Positions 26,634 through 34,426 of a stretch of 64,000 nucleotides of DNA are shown one piece after another. Source of the stretch: Arthrobacter sp. YN. Its GTDB lineage: Bacteria > Actinomycetota > Actinomycetes > Actinomycetales > Micrococcaceae. Each line of letters opens with the position of its first letter. The stretch's first letter is position 1. A model generated the notes under the pieces. That model made no database searches and had not been told where the DNA came from. It worked only from the letters and a program-made list of their open reading frames with translations. The stretch lies in contig NZ_CP022436.1 of assembly GCF_002224285.1 (NCBI RefSeq), forward strand, positions 3,906,001-3,970,000, in the 5' to 3' direction. A program made the position numbers and the translations under genes.

Positions 26634-27185
26634 TTAGAGGACTTTGAAGTAGTCGAACGGTTCCTTGCAGTCCTGGCAGACGAACAGCGCCTTGCAGGAC
26701 GTGGAACCAAAGCGGGTGAGTTCCTTGGTGTTCAACGACGAACACTGCGGGCATTTCACGGCCAGGCTCAAGCGGACGGGACCCGAGTGGCCACCGGCGG
26801 CAGCCATGCCGCTGGGCGGGGCAATGCCGTATTCCTCCAGCTTGGCCTTGCCGGAATCCGTCATCCAGTCAGTGGTCCACGCCGGCGACAACACCAGGTT
26901 GATGCGCACGCTCGCGTAGCCCTCTTTCTCGAAGGCTGTCCGCAGGTCGTCACCAATGGCGTCCATCGCCGGGCAGCCGGAGTACGTGGGCGTGATGGTG
27001 ACCTCGACGGCGGTACTTGCGGTGCCGCCGTCGGGCATTCCATGTGTTTCGGCTGCCGCCGGGACAACCCGCACGCCGCGCAGGATCCCCAGGTCCTCGA
27101 TGGTGAGGACCGGGATCTCCGGATCGCAGACCGTGGACGCGATGTCCCAAGCCCGCTGTTCCTCAGTCCGTGAAAGGGTCGACAT
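26634..27185 (-). CDS. paaD: Phenylacetyl-CoA epoxidase subunit PaaD
   Basis: 183 residues. The N-terminal MIP18/DUF59 domain has VCDPEIPVLTIEDLGILRGV and TPTYSGCPAMDAIGDD, the Fe-S assembly motif of this family. The C-terminal zinc-ribbon-like tail reads CPQCSSLNT...TSCKALFVCQDCKEPFDYF. PaaD helps assemble or load iron for the epoxidase. It includes a Gly-rich insertion near 55-65 (PDGGTAS) absent from many PaaD. ATG 27185 is preferred; an upstream GTG overlaps the paaC stop. Confidence 0.94.
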   Translation of the reverse strand: MSTLSRTEEQRAWDIASTVCDPEIPVLTIEDLGILRGVRVVPAAAETHGMPDGGTASTAVEVTITPTYSGCPAMDAIGDDLRTAFEKEGYASVRINLVLSPAWTTDWMTDSGKAKLEEYGIAPPSGMAAAGGHSGPVRLSLAVKCPQCSSLNTKELTRFGSTSCKALFVCQDCKEPFDYFKVL

Positions 27186-27190
27186 GCTGG

Positions 27191-28108
27191 TCACCAGCTC
27201 GCGCCGGGGTGTTCGCGGGCCAGGACCTGCATTTCAGCGAGGATGTAGCCCAGGAACTCGGAGTGCTTGCCACGGCGACCGCCGCCCAGGGACTGCGGGA
27301 CGCCGGGGATTTCCAGTTCCGCTTCGGCCATGATGTCGCCGGTGAGGCGATCGAACCCAGCACGGAGGGTGGACGGCTGAACTGCGACGCCGGCCTCGGC
27401 CAGGCGGGTGGTGAGCTCGTCATCTTCGAAGAGTTCGTCCACGTAGGGCCAGACGAGCGTGAAGCCCTGGATGATGCGTTCGCGGGACTCATCCGTGCCG
27501 CCGGCCAAGCGCAATACCCACTGCGCGCTGTGATCGCGGTGGTAATCCACTTCCTTTACGGCCTTTGCGGAGATGGCTGCGAGGGTGGCGTCCGTGGACT
27601 CCATGAGCTTGGTGTAGAGCTCGTACTGGTAGTAGCTCACAATGAACTGCCGGGCGATGGTGACCGCGAAGTCGCCGTTGGGCTGCTCAAAGAGGTGCGC
27701 GGAACGGAACTCGTGCTCGCGGCGGAAGTACGCCAAGTCGTCCTCGGACTTGCCCCACGCGGCGCCGGCGTAGGTCAGGAAGGAGCGTGCGTGACCCAGC
27801 TGGTCCAGCGCAATGTTGCCGAGCGCAATGTCTTCCTCGAGCTCAGGGGCACGGGAAATCCAGTGACCCAGGCGTTGAGCGAGGATCAGGCCGTCGTCGC
27901 CGATGCGCAAGGCGAACTCCGCAACATCCTCGGTGGGCTTGACCTGCCCCCGGCTGATCTCGAGCGCGATGTCCTCCGGGCGCAGTGCGTTGCCCGGCGT
28001 GATGCGGGTGGCGCTGGCAGAACCGTCGCCGGACGCACCGGCACCGTGGACGCCGACGGAAATGTCGCCGTGGCCGTCGATGGCGAAGTCAGTGTCTTTT
28101 GTGTTCAC
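27191..28108 (-). CDS. paaC: Phenylacetyl-CoA epoxidase structural subunit PaaC
   Basis: 305 residues, alpha-helical ferritin-like fold with family blocks DDGLILAQRLGHWISRAPELEED (split by residues around it), LDQLGHARSFLTYAG, REHEFRSAHLFEQPNGDFAV and EVDYHRDHSAQWVLRL. PaaC pairs with PaaA but lacks an intact di-iron site. A Gly/Ala-rich N-terminal extension of about 50 residues (GVHGAGASGDGSASA) precedes the usual start. GTG start overlaps the paaB stop by 4 bases (GTGA), so translation is coupled. Confidence 0.95.
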   Translation of the reverse strand: MNTKDTDFAIDGHGDISVGVHGAGASGDGSASATRITPGNALRPEDIALEISRGQVKPTEDVAEFALRIGDDGLILAQRLGHWISRAPELEEDIALGNIALDQLGHARSFLTYAGAAWGKSEDDLAYFRREHEFRSAHLFEQPNGDFAVTIARQFIVSYYQYELYTKLMESTDATLAAISAKAVKEVDYHRDHSAQWVLRLAGGTDESRERIIQGFTLVWPYVDELFEDDELTTRLAEAGVAVQPSTLRAGFDRLTGDIMAEAELEIPGVPQSLGGGRRGKHSEFLGYILAEMQVLAREHPGASW

Positions 28109-28533
28109 AGGTGCTTCACGCCTTCGCTCTTGGTGTAATACGTTGCGTGGCGGTAATCCTTGCCCTGCGGGGACTCGAAGAACGAGCCCTTGGAGTCAGG
28201 GTCGCTGGAGGAAATCGCCTCGGCCGGGACAACCCAGATGGAGACGCCTTCGTTGCGGCGGGTGTAGAGATCGCGGGCGTTCCGGAGGGCCATGGCCGCA
28301 TCCGGTGCGTGCAAGGAGCCGGCATGCACGTGGGACAGGCCGCGGCTGGAGCGGACGAAGACCTCCCAGAGGGACCACGGAGTTTCTTCCGTGGCGCCGC
28401 GCGGGGTGACGGCCGGGCCTGAGGCGGGTGCCGGCGTCGTGCTGTCAGCGTTGGTGGCCGCAACCTTGGGGGCCTCGCGGGCGATTTCGCTGGCGGCGCT
28501 GGCCGGTGCTTCCGGGTTACCGTGGGGGCTCAT
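28105..28533 (-). CDS. paaB: Phenylacetyl-CoA epoxidase subunit PaaB
   Basis: 142 residues. The conserved core starts at about residue 51 ([20 protein letters not shown]) and runs through [15 protein letters not shown] and [10 protein letters not shown] to the C-terminus. PaaB is usually about 95 residues; here a low-complexity Ala/Pro/Ser/Thr extension of about 48 residues precedes the core. It bridges PaaAC dimers in the epoxidase complex. ATG overlaps the paaA stop (ATGA). Confidence 0.94.
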   Translation of the reverse strand: MSPHGNPEAPASAASEIAREAPKVAATNADSTTPAPASGPAVTPRGATEETPWSLWEVFVRSSRGLSHVHAGSLHAPDAAMALRNARDLYTRRNEGVSIWVVPAEAISSSDPDSKGSFFESPQGKDYRHATYYTKSEGVKHL

Positions 28534-29525
28534 GCTGCGTTTTCCTTCTGTGCTTGCTTGCGGGCATAGGCCACCGCGGCTTCGCGAACCCAGGCACCGT
28601 TTTCGTGTGCCTCACGGCGGCGCTCGACGCGCTGCGAGTTGCAGGGACCGCGGCCTGCCAGGACTTCCTTGAACTCGTTCCAGTCCAGGGGTCCGTGCTC
28701 CCATTTTTTTGTTTCTTCGTTGAAACGGATGTCCTTGTCCGGGAGGGTCAGGCCGAGGACCCGGACCTGCTCCACCATCATGCCGACGAACCGGCTGCGC
28801 AGCTCATCATTGCTGAAGCGCTTGATGTTCCAGGCCATGGACTGCTTGGAGTTGGGTGAATCGTCATCCGGCGGGCCGAACATCATCAGCGACGGCGCGT
28901 ACCAGCGGTTCACTGCGTCCTGGGCCATCTGCTTCTGCGCAGGCGTACCGTTGGCGAGTTCCAGCAGGATCTCGAAACCCTGGCGCTGGTGGAACGATTC
29001 TTCCTTGCAGATGCGCACCATTGCGCGACCATAAGGACCGTACGAGGCACGGCACAGGGGCACCTGGTTGCAGATGGCAGCACCATCAACAAGCCAACCG
29101 ATGGCGCCCATGTCTGCCCAGGAAATCGTGGGGTAGTTAAAGATGGATGAGTACCGGGCCTTGCCGGCGATCAGGTCTTCCATCATCTGGTCCCGGGACT
29201 GGCCCAGGGTCTCGGCGGCCGAGTACAGGTACAGGCCGTGGCCGGCTTCGTCCTGGACTTTGGCCATGAGGATGGACTTGCGCTTCAGGCTCGGTGCCCT
29301 GGTGATCCAGTTGGCTTCCGGCTGCATGCCGATGATTTCCGAGTGTGCGTGCTGCGAGATCTGGCGCAGCAAAGTCTTGCGGTAAGCCGCCGGCATCCAG
29401 TCGCGCGGTTCAATGCGCGAGTCCTCCGAAATGATGCGATCAAAATACGCCTGTCCGGCTGCCTCCCGCTCCTGCTCTTCCGGGGACAGCTCAGCGGGCA
29501 CTGACTGCAGATTCTGCGATGCCAT
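28530..29525 (-). CDS. paaA: Phenylacetyl-CoA epoxidase catalytic subunit PaaA
   Basis: 331 residues. Di-iron ligands are in two ExxH motifs: [17 protein letters not shown] and [15 protein letters not shown], with further Glu residues on neighbouring helices ([27 protein letters not shown]). PaaA epoxidises the aromatic ring of phenylacetyl-CoA using O2 and electrons from PaaE. ATG 29525 has a strong AGGAG ribosome site; the open frame extends 21 codons upstream across the promoter and operator, which excludes a longer start. First gene of the operon. No phenylacetate-CoA ligase or paaZ lies in the window. Confidence 0.96.
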   Translation of the reverse strand: MASQNLQSVPAELSPEEQEREAAGQAYFDRIISEDSRIEPRDWMPAAYRKTLLRQISQHAHSEIIGMQPEANWITRAPSLKRKSILMAKVQDEAGHGLYLYSAAETLGQSRDQMMEDLIAGKARYSSIFNYPTISWADMGAIGWLVDGAAICNQVPLCRASYGPYGRAMVRICKEESFHQRQGFEILLELANGTPAQKQMAQDAVNRWYAPSLMMFGPPDDDSPNSKQSMAWNIKRFSNDELRSRFVGMMVEQVRVLGLTLPDKDIRFNEETKKWEHGPLDWNEFKEVLAGRGPCNSQRVERRREAHENGAWVREAAVAYARKQAQKENAA

Positions 29526-29539
29526 GGTTGCTCCTAATA

Positions 29540-29561
29540 AATTACCGACCGTTCGTTCAGA
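29540..29561 (-). promoter_or_regulatory. PaaR-like operator overlapping the paaA start region
   Basis: A 22-bp imperfect palindrome around ACCGACCGTTCGTTCAG. It agrees at most defined positions (15 of 18 by my alignment) with the PaaR (TetR-family) site I recall from Corynebacterium glutamicum, ACTNACCGNNCG plus its mirror half. It overlaps the last bases of the -10 and the likely transcription start, the position of a repressor site. No paaR gene is in the window. Confidence 0.55.
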
Positions 29562-29588
29562 ATATGCGGAGCGGACGTTTTCAGTCAA
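29559..29588 (-). promoter_or_regulatory. paa operon promoter
   Basis: On the minus strand a -35 TTGACT (29583-29588), an 18-base spacer and a -10 TATTCT (29559-29564). This is the best sigma-A-type promoter in the window. The paaA ATG is 33 bases downstream of the -10. Confidence 0.75.
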
Positions 29589-29650
29589 GGTCCGGGTTCC
29601 TTTACCTCAGCCTCATCTTCCGTTCACGGGCGCTGACAAGAGTGGACTGC

Positions 29651-31302
29651 ATGACTGACCTCACACGCCGCACCCTCGTCAAGACGTCCCTCGCCGGCAT
29701 TGCCCTGACCGGGCTCGCCACCAGCGCGGCTCCCGCCTCCGCCGCACCGTCCGCTGTGCCGCTGGTCCGCAAGCGGCTGACGCTCCCTACCGGCATTGCA
29801 ACGGGCGACGTCACCACCGACTCCGCCGTCCTCTGGTCCCGCGCCTCCGGACCCGGCCGGCTCACGGCCTTGGTGCAGGCAGTGGACAGCTCCGGCGCAA
29901 TCCTGCGTGGCCGCTACGGTTTCAGCCGCACCATCCGCGGCCCCCTCGCCACCGAAGCCAGCGACTTCACCGCCAAAATCCACGCCACGGGACTTCCCGC
30001 CGGCACCCGATTCGCGCTGGAACTGAACTTCGAGGACGAGAACGGAGCCGGCGAAGCTGTCCGCGGCACGTTCAGCACAGCGCCCGGAAAGCACGACGAC
30101 GGCCCGGAAGACGGGCGCGGAGGCGGCAGGCCGTCGTCGTCCTCGCAGTCCTTCGTCTGGACCGGCGACACCGCCGGCCAAGGCTGGGGCATCAACGAGG
30201 ACCTCGGCGGGATGCGCGGCTACAAGGCCATGCACGCCACCCGGCCGGACTTCTTCATCCACTCCGGTGACACCATCTACGCCGATGGCCCCATCGCCGC
30301 CACCGTCACGGAAAAGGACGGCCAAGTGTGGCGGAACATCGTCACCGAGGAAGTCAGCAAAGTGGCCGAGACGCTGAAGGAATACCGCGGCCGCCACCGC
30401 TACAACTCCCTGGATGCCAACATGCGCGCCATGTTCGCCGACGTCCCCGTGATCGCACAGTGGGACGACCACGAAACCACCAACAACTGGTACCCCGGTG
30501 AAATCCTGGACGACCCCCGCTACACCGAACGGAACGTCAACGTCCTCGCCGCCCGGGGCCGCCAGGCGTGGCAGGAAAACATGCCGATCGCCGACGCCGC
30601 GGCGCTCTGGCGACCAGGAAAGGTCGACGCCGGGCAGTACCAGCCGGCGCGCATCTACCGGAAGATCTCCCGCGGCCCGCAGCTGGACATCTTCTGCCTG
30701 GACATGCGGACCTTCAAATCGCCCAACACCGACGGCAAGGAACCCTACGCCACCAACATCCTGGGCCAGGAGCAAGTTGATTGGCTGATCAAAGAAGTCC
30801 GCAAATCCAAGGCGACCTGGAAAGTGATCGCCGCAGACCTGCCACTGGGCATCATCGTCCCCGACGGTGCCGTGAACCAGGAAAGCCTGGCCAACCGGGA
30901 TCACGGCGCTCCCCTGGGCCGCGAACTGGAGATCGCCGGCGTGCTTTCAGCGTTTAAGAAGTACGGGGTCAAGAACACGGTATGGCTGACCGCTGACGTG
31001 CACTACTGCGCGGCGCATCACTACGCCCCGAGCGGGCCTCCTTCACGGACTTCGACCCCTTCTGGGAGTTTGTTGCCGGGCCGATCAACTCGGGCTCATT
31101 CGGTCCCAGTGAGATGGACGGTACCTTCGGACCAGAAGTTGTGTTCGCCAAGGCCGGGCGCTTCCCGGGCGAATCACCGCGTGATGGTGAAAACCAGTAC
31201 TTCGGGCACGTGGACCTGGCCGCCGACGGCCTGTTTACTGCGAGCCTCCGTAACGCCAACGGTGCGGTGCTGTATTCAAAGGCGCTTACTCCGGAACGCT
31301 GA
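29651..31302 (+). pseudogene. PhoD-type alkaline phosphatase, frameshifted near its C-terminus
   Basis: Start ATG 29651 gives a Tat signal (LTRRTLVKTSLAGIALTG, cleavage near SAAPASAAP). Then come an N-terminal Ig-like domain and a PhoD metallophosphatase domain with FVWTGDTAGQGWG, FFIHSGDTIYADGP, IAQWDDHETTNNW and WLTADVHYCAAHHY, which hold the metal-binding Asp, Asn and His residues. PhoD enzymes release phosphate from phosphoesters outside the cell. After HHYAP the frame is lost; the expected tail (DFDPFWEFVAGPINSGSFGP ... ENQYFGHVDL) continues in another frame to a stop at 31302. One missing base near 31030 explains this. Without repair the frame reads to 31435. Consensus error or decay cannot be told apart. 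Confidence 0.85.
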
Positions 31303-31454
31303 GCAAGGAATCTTCCTTGGCGGAGCCCCGGTCAAATTTCCCGCGACCGGGGCTCACCTCGCATTAGGCTCGTCCAATACTGCAATTGGACGAAAACCAG
31401 CAGCGGGCTTAACTGTGCCAAAACTCTTGAGCTGAAGCCGCCTGTTTTCCGCTT

Positions 31455-31493
31455 GATAGAATCAACGTTGCTGATGCCGACACCGAGGAACAC
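31455..31493 (+). promoter_or_regulatory. Extended -10 promoter and conserved 37-nt leader, copy C
   Basis: TTGATAGAAT (TAGAAT at 31457-31462) stands 37 bases before the LCP2 ATG. The leader shares TGCTGATGCC and GAGGAACAC with copies A and B. The hairpin bases of copy B are not kept. Confidence 0.65.
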
Positions 31494-32570
31494 ATGACAC
31501 TCCCAACAGATACCGACAATTCACCTGAAGTGTCCCCTTCCGGACGTCGGAAGAGTGGCAAGAAAACCGCGCGGAACGTACTGCTCGGATTCGCCGCCGC
31601 GGTACTGGTGGTCGGCTTGGTTGCCGGCGCTTACATATTCAATCTGGCACAGACCTTCAATTCCGGGACCACCAAGATCGATGTCGCATTCCCGGACGAG
31701 TCCACCCGACCCCAAAAATCTGAACCCATTAACGGCACAGCAGCGGTGAATATCCTCGTCATGGGCAGCGACACCCGGGGCTCCTCCGAGGTGGATGTGG
31801 AAACCGATGCTTCCACCGATCAACGCGCTGACACCTTGATGCTGGTGCACATCCCTGCTGATCGAAAGAACGTCTACGCCGTGTCCCTGATGCGGGATCT
31901 TTGGGTTGATATTCCGGGGAAGGGCGAATCCAAAATCAACGCGGCCCTTGCCTACGGCGGCGTCCCACTGATGGTGCAGACGGTGGAATCCCTCTTCCAG
32001 CAACGCATCGACCACGTCGCAATGGTGGACTTCGAAGGCTTCAAGGGCCTCACGGACGCCCTCGGCGGAGTGGAAATCGACGTCAAGATTCCCTTCTCTC
32101 CCAACTCCGGCCCCATGAAGGGGCATGTCTACGAAGCCGGCCCACAGACATTCAATGGCGATGAAGCACTCGCCTTTGTCCGCGAACGCAAGTCCTTCAG
32201 CGACGGGGACTACCAGCGGGTGCGCAACCAGCAGGCCTACCTCAAAGCGATCATCAGCAAGACCATAGCCAGGGAGACCCTGACCAACCCGATCACCATC
32301 AACAACATGGTCTCCTCAGTGTCACCCTTTATCAGCGTGGACAAGAGCCTGGATGCGGCCGCAATCGGAAGCCTTGCCCTGGGAATGAAGGACATCCGAG
32401 CCTCCGACACCGTGATGTTTACCCTCCCGACGCTGGGAACGGGAACCTCTGCCGATGGTCAGTCCATTGTTGTAGCGGACACCACCGCAATCTCCGAGAT
32501 CGCAGCAGCCCTGTCGAAGGACCAGTTGGGCCAGTACGTAACAACGCACGGCCTCGAAAAGGGCAACTGA
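31494..32570 (+). CDS. LytR-CpsA-Psr (LCP) family wall-polymer transferase, paralog 2
   Basis: 358 residues, the same length as the copy at 3248 and alike along the whole length. Basic tail (GRRKSGKKTARN), membrane helix at about 26-48, then NILVMGSDTRGSSE, RADTLMLVHIPADRK, VSLMRDLWVDIPG and ALAFVRERKSFSDGDYQRVR with the conserved phosphate-binding Arg and Asp residues. Differences lie mainly in the spacer near residues 60-80 and at isolated sites. It sits directly before the exopolysaccharide locus and could attach that polymer to peptidoglycan, whereas paralog 1 sits by the left-end glycan genes. Substrate split is an inference. Confidence 0.93.
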   Translation: MTLPTDTDNSPEVSPSGRRKSGKKTARNVLLGFAAAVLVVGLVAGAYIFNLAQTFNSGTTKIDVAFPDESTRPQKSEPINGTAAVNILVMGSDTRGSSEVDVETDASTDQRADTLMLVHIPADRKNVYAVSLMRDLWVDIPGKGESKINAALAYGGVPLMVQTVESLFQQRIDHVAMVDFEGFKGLTDALGGVEIDVKIPFSPNSGPMKGHVYEAGPQTFNGDEALAFVRERKSFSDGDYQRVRNQQAYLKAIISKTIARETLTNPITINNMVSSVSPFISVDKSLDAAAIGSLALGMKDIRASDTVMFTLPTLGTGTSADGQSIVVADTTAISEIAAALSKDQLGQYVTTHGLEKGN

Positions 32571-32962
32571 CCCGTCGGGATTCACCGCCATCGACGCAAA
32601 AAGTACCATTGATTGCACGATATGGACTTTATCAGCAACCTTTGAATGCGCGATTATTATTAGTTTCTGCGCGCAATAGATCTTCCCAGCAACCTTGCAA
32701 TTCACGCCTTGATGAAAGTCATGCATTGAGCATCTGCCGTAATTTGAGATGCATCTAAAGTCCCTTTACGATTGCCTTTGAAACGTCAAGTCACACCGTC
32801 TGGTGTTACGGCGTCTTCATCTTTGTTCGCTCGGTTGGGGCGTTGGGGGCATGGCTATGGGGGCTGGTTCGTGAATAAAACAGTTGTGTTGTGGTACGAG
32901 GTATCACGGATAACCACAAGGCAACTCCGCGCTGCCACTCTGCAGTTCTTGAGCTGACCGCC
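32571..32962. other. Long AT-enriched intergenic region before the exopolysaccharide locus
   Basis: 392 bases between LCP2 and the sugar transferase. The middle (about 32600-32770) is markedly richer in A+T than its surroundings, with a GATTATTATTAG stretch and a GATGCATC palindrome near 32752. A small ACACC/GGTGT hairpin lies near 32805. No credible gene is seen; the weak 61-codon frame at 32772-32957 has no ribosome site. It probably carries the promoter and upstream control sites of the sugar transferase. Confidence 0.5.
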
Positions 32963-34426
32963 ATGACTGCCTTTGTTTCTGCCTCCCGCGACGTCGCTTT
33001 CACTGCAGGCTCTACGTGGTTGCGCGCCCAGAGCATCAAGATGAGATTTCTTGATCTTGCCTGCGTTGTCATAGCTGTAGGTGGAGCCCACCTGCTGCGG
33101 TTCGGCACCGAAGATGTGACCGTTGCCGGCGGAGACACGGAGTTGTCGTACTCGACGCTCTCCGTTGTCCTCATTCTCACCTGGACTGCCGCACTGGAGT
33201 TCGGCGGCACGAGGGACCGTAAAGTTCTTGGCACCGGAACAGACGAATATAAGCGGGTCGCCGTATCCTCACTGTGGCTCTTCGGATGTCTGGCAGTCGT
33301 TTCCTACGTCTTCCAACTCCAGACGGCACGGGGCTACGTATCAGTGGCCCTCCCCCTGGGCGTCGTGCTGCTCCTTTTGGTCCGGTTCGCCCAACGGAGG
33401 ACCCTGCACCGGAGCCGGCTCGAGGGTCGGAATCTTCACAGAGTGCTCCTGATTGGTGCGCCAAATAACGTCAATCACCTGTCAGACAAGCTGAATCAGC
33501 ACATAGTGTCCGGCTACCAACCAGTTGCGGCCCTCCTCACCGATTCAGCGTCGACGGCCCGAACCAATTTGCCCGTTCTTGGCACCTCTCCCAGCGTGGA
33601 CATGGTCCTCGACTCCATCGGTGAGTCCGGAGCAGACACAGTGGCGGTCTGCGGCGGGGCACACTTGGACCCTGCTTTCCTGCGGCAGCTGGGGTGGGCA
33701 CTCTCCGCCCGCGACATCGGCATGATCGTAGCCCCTGCACTCACTGACATCTCTGGTCCCAGAATCCACATGCAGCCGGTAGCAGGACTTCCACTGATCC
33801 ATGTCACAACACCGAAACTCAGTGGCATGAAGGCGTTCGCAAAACGTGCCCTGGACGTTTGCCTTTCCTCCTTGTTGCTCCTGCTGCTCTCCGTGCCGAT
33901 GCTGGTGATAGCCATCCTGGTCAAACTGGACAGCCCCGGGTCTGCCTTCTTCTTCCAAGAGCGGATCGGCAAAGGCGGCCAGTCCTTCAAAATGATCAAG
34001 TTCCGCTCGATGCGCAACAATGCTGAGACCTTGCTGGAGGCTTTCCAAGCCCAAAGCCAGGACAGCGTCATCTTCTTCAAGATGAAAGACGATCCCCGGG
34101 TCACCCGTTTGGGTGCATGGATTCGGCGATACTCCATCGACGAGCTGCCACAACTCCTCAACGTGCTCAACGGCACCATGAGCCTTGTTGGCCCGCGCCC
34201 ACAGGTGGCCCGCGAGGTGGAGATGTATGACTTCGCCTCCGTCAGGCGCCTCTTGGTCAAACCGGGCATGACCGGGCTGTGGCAGGTGAGCGGCCGCAAC
34301 GATCTTTCACTGGAAGAGTCGATCCGGCTGGATCTTTACTACGTGGAGAACTGGTCCTTGGCCCAGGACATCATCATCCTCTTCCGGACTGCCAAAGCAG
34401 TGGTCGGGAAAGACGGCGCCTACTGA
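32963..34426 (+). CDS. Polyprenyl glycosylphosphotransferase (initiating exopolysaccharide sugar transferase)
   Basis: 487 residues from ATG 32963; a GTG at 32891 and an ATG further in are alternatives, and none has a good ribosome site. Four N-terminal membrane helices with a CoA-binding-like domain (VLLIGAPNNVNHL; NLPVLGTS) lead to a fifth helix (SLLLLLLSVPMLVIAILV). Then comes the bacterial sugar transferase domain: FFFQERIGKGGQSF, MIKFRSMRNNAE, RRYSIDELPQLLNVLNGTMS (catalytic Asp-Glu), LVGPRPQV and PGMTGLWQVSGRN. It moves a sugar-1-phosphate from UDP-sugar to undecaprenyl phosphate, the first step of the polymer. Confidence 0.93.
   Translation: MTAFVSASRDVAFTAGSTWLRAQSIKMRFLDLACVVIAVGGAHLLRFGTEDVTVAGGDTELSYSTLSVVLILTWTAALEFGGTRDRKVLGTGTDEYKRVAVSSLWLFGCLAVVSYVFQLQTARGYVSVALPLGVVLLLLVRFAQRRTLHRSRLEGRNLHRVLLIGAPNNVNHLSDKLNQHIVSGYQPVAALLTDSASTARTNLPVLGTSPSVDMVLDSIGESGADTVAVCGGAHLDPAFLRQLGWALSARDIGMIVAPALTDISGPRIHMQPVAGLPLIHVTTPKLSGMKAFAKRALDVCLSSLLLLLLSVPMLVIAILVKLDSPGSAFFFQERIGKGGQSFKMIKFRSMRNNAETLLEAFQAQSQDSVIFFKMKDDPRVTRLGAWIRRYSIDELPQLLNVLNGTMSLVGPRPQVAREVEMYDFASVRRLLVKPGMTGLWQVSGRNDLSLEESIRLDLYYVENWSLAQDIIILFRTAKAVVGKDGAY

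Noticed and set aside
25459..26637. Open frame of 392 codons opposite paaE
   Set aside because: paaE is certain from its FAD, NAD(P) and 2Fe-2S motifs; the antisense frame has none.
29624..30904. Open frame of 426 codons on the minus strand opposite the PhoD-like gene
   Set aside because: It is the mirror of strong third-position GC in the plus-strand gene, whose metal-site motifs are clear. No ribosome site or domain is seen.
32772..32957. 61-codon frame upstream of the sugar transferase
   Set aside because: No ribosome site, runs through the probable promoter area, and no recognisable features.
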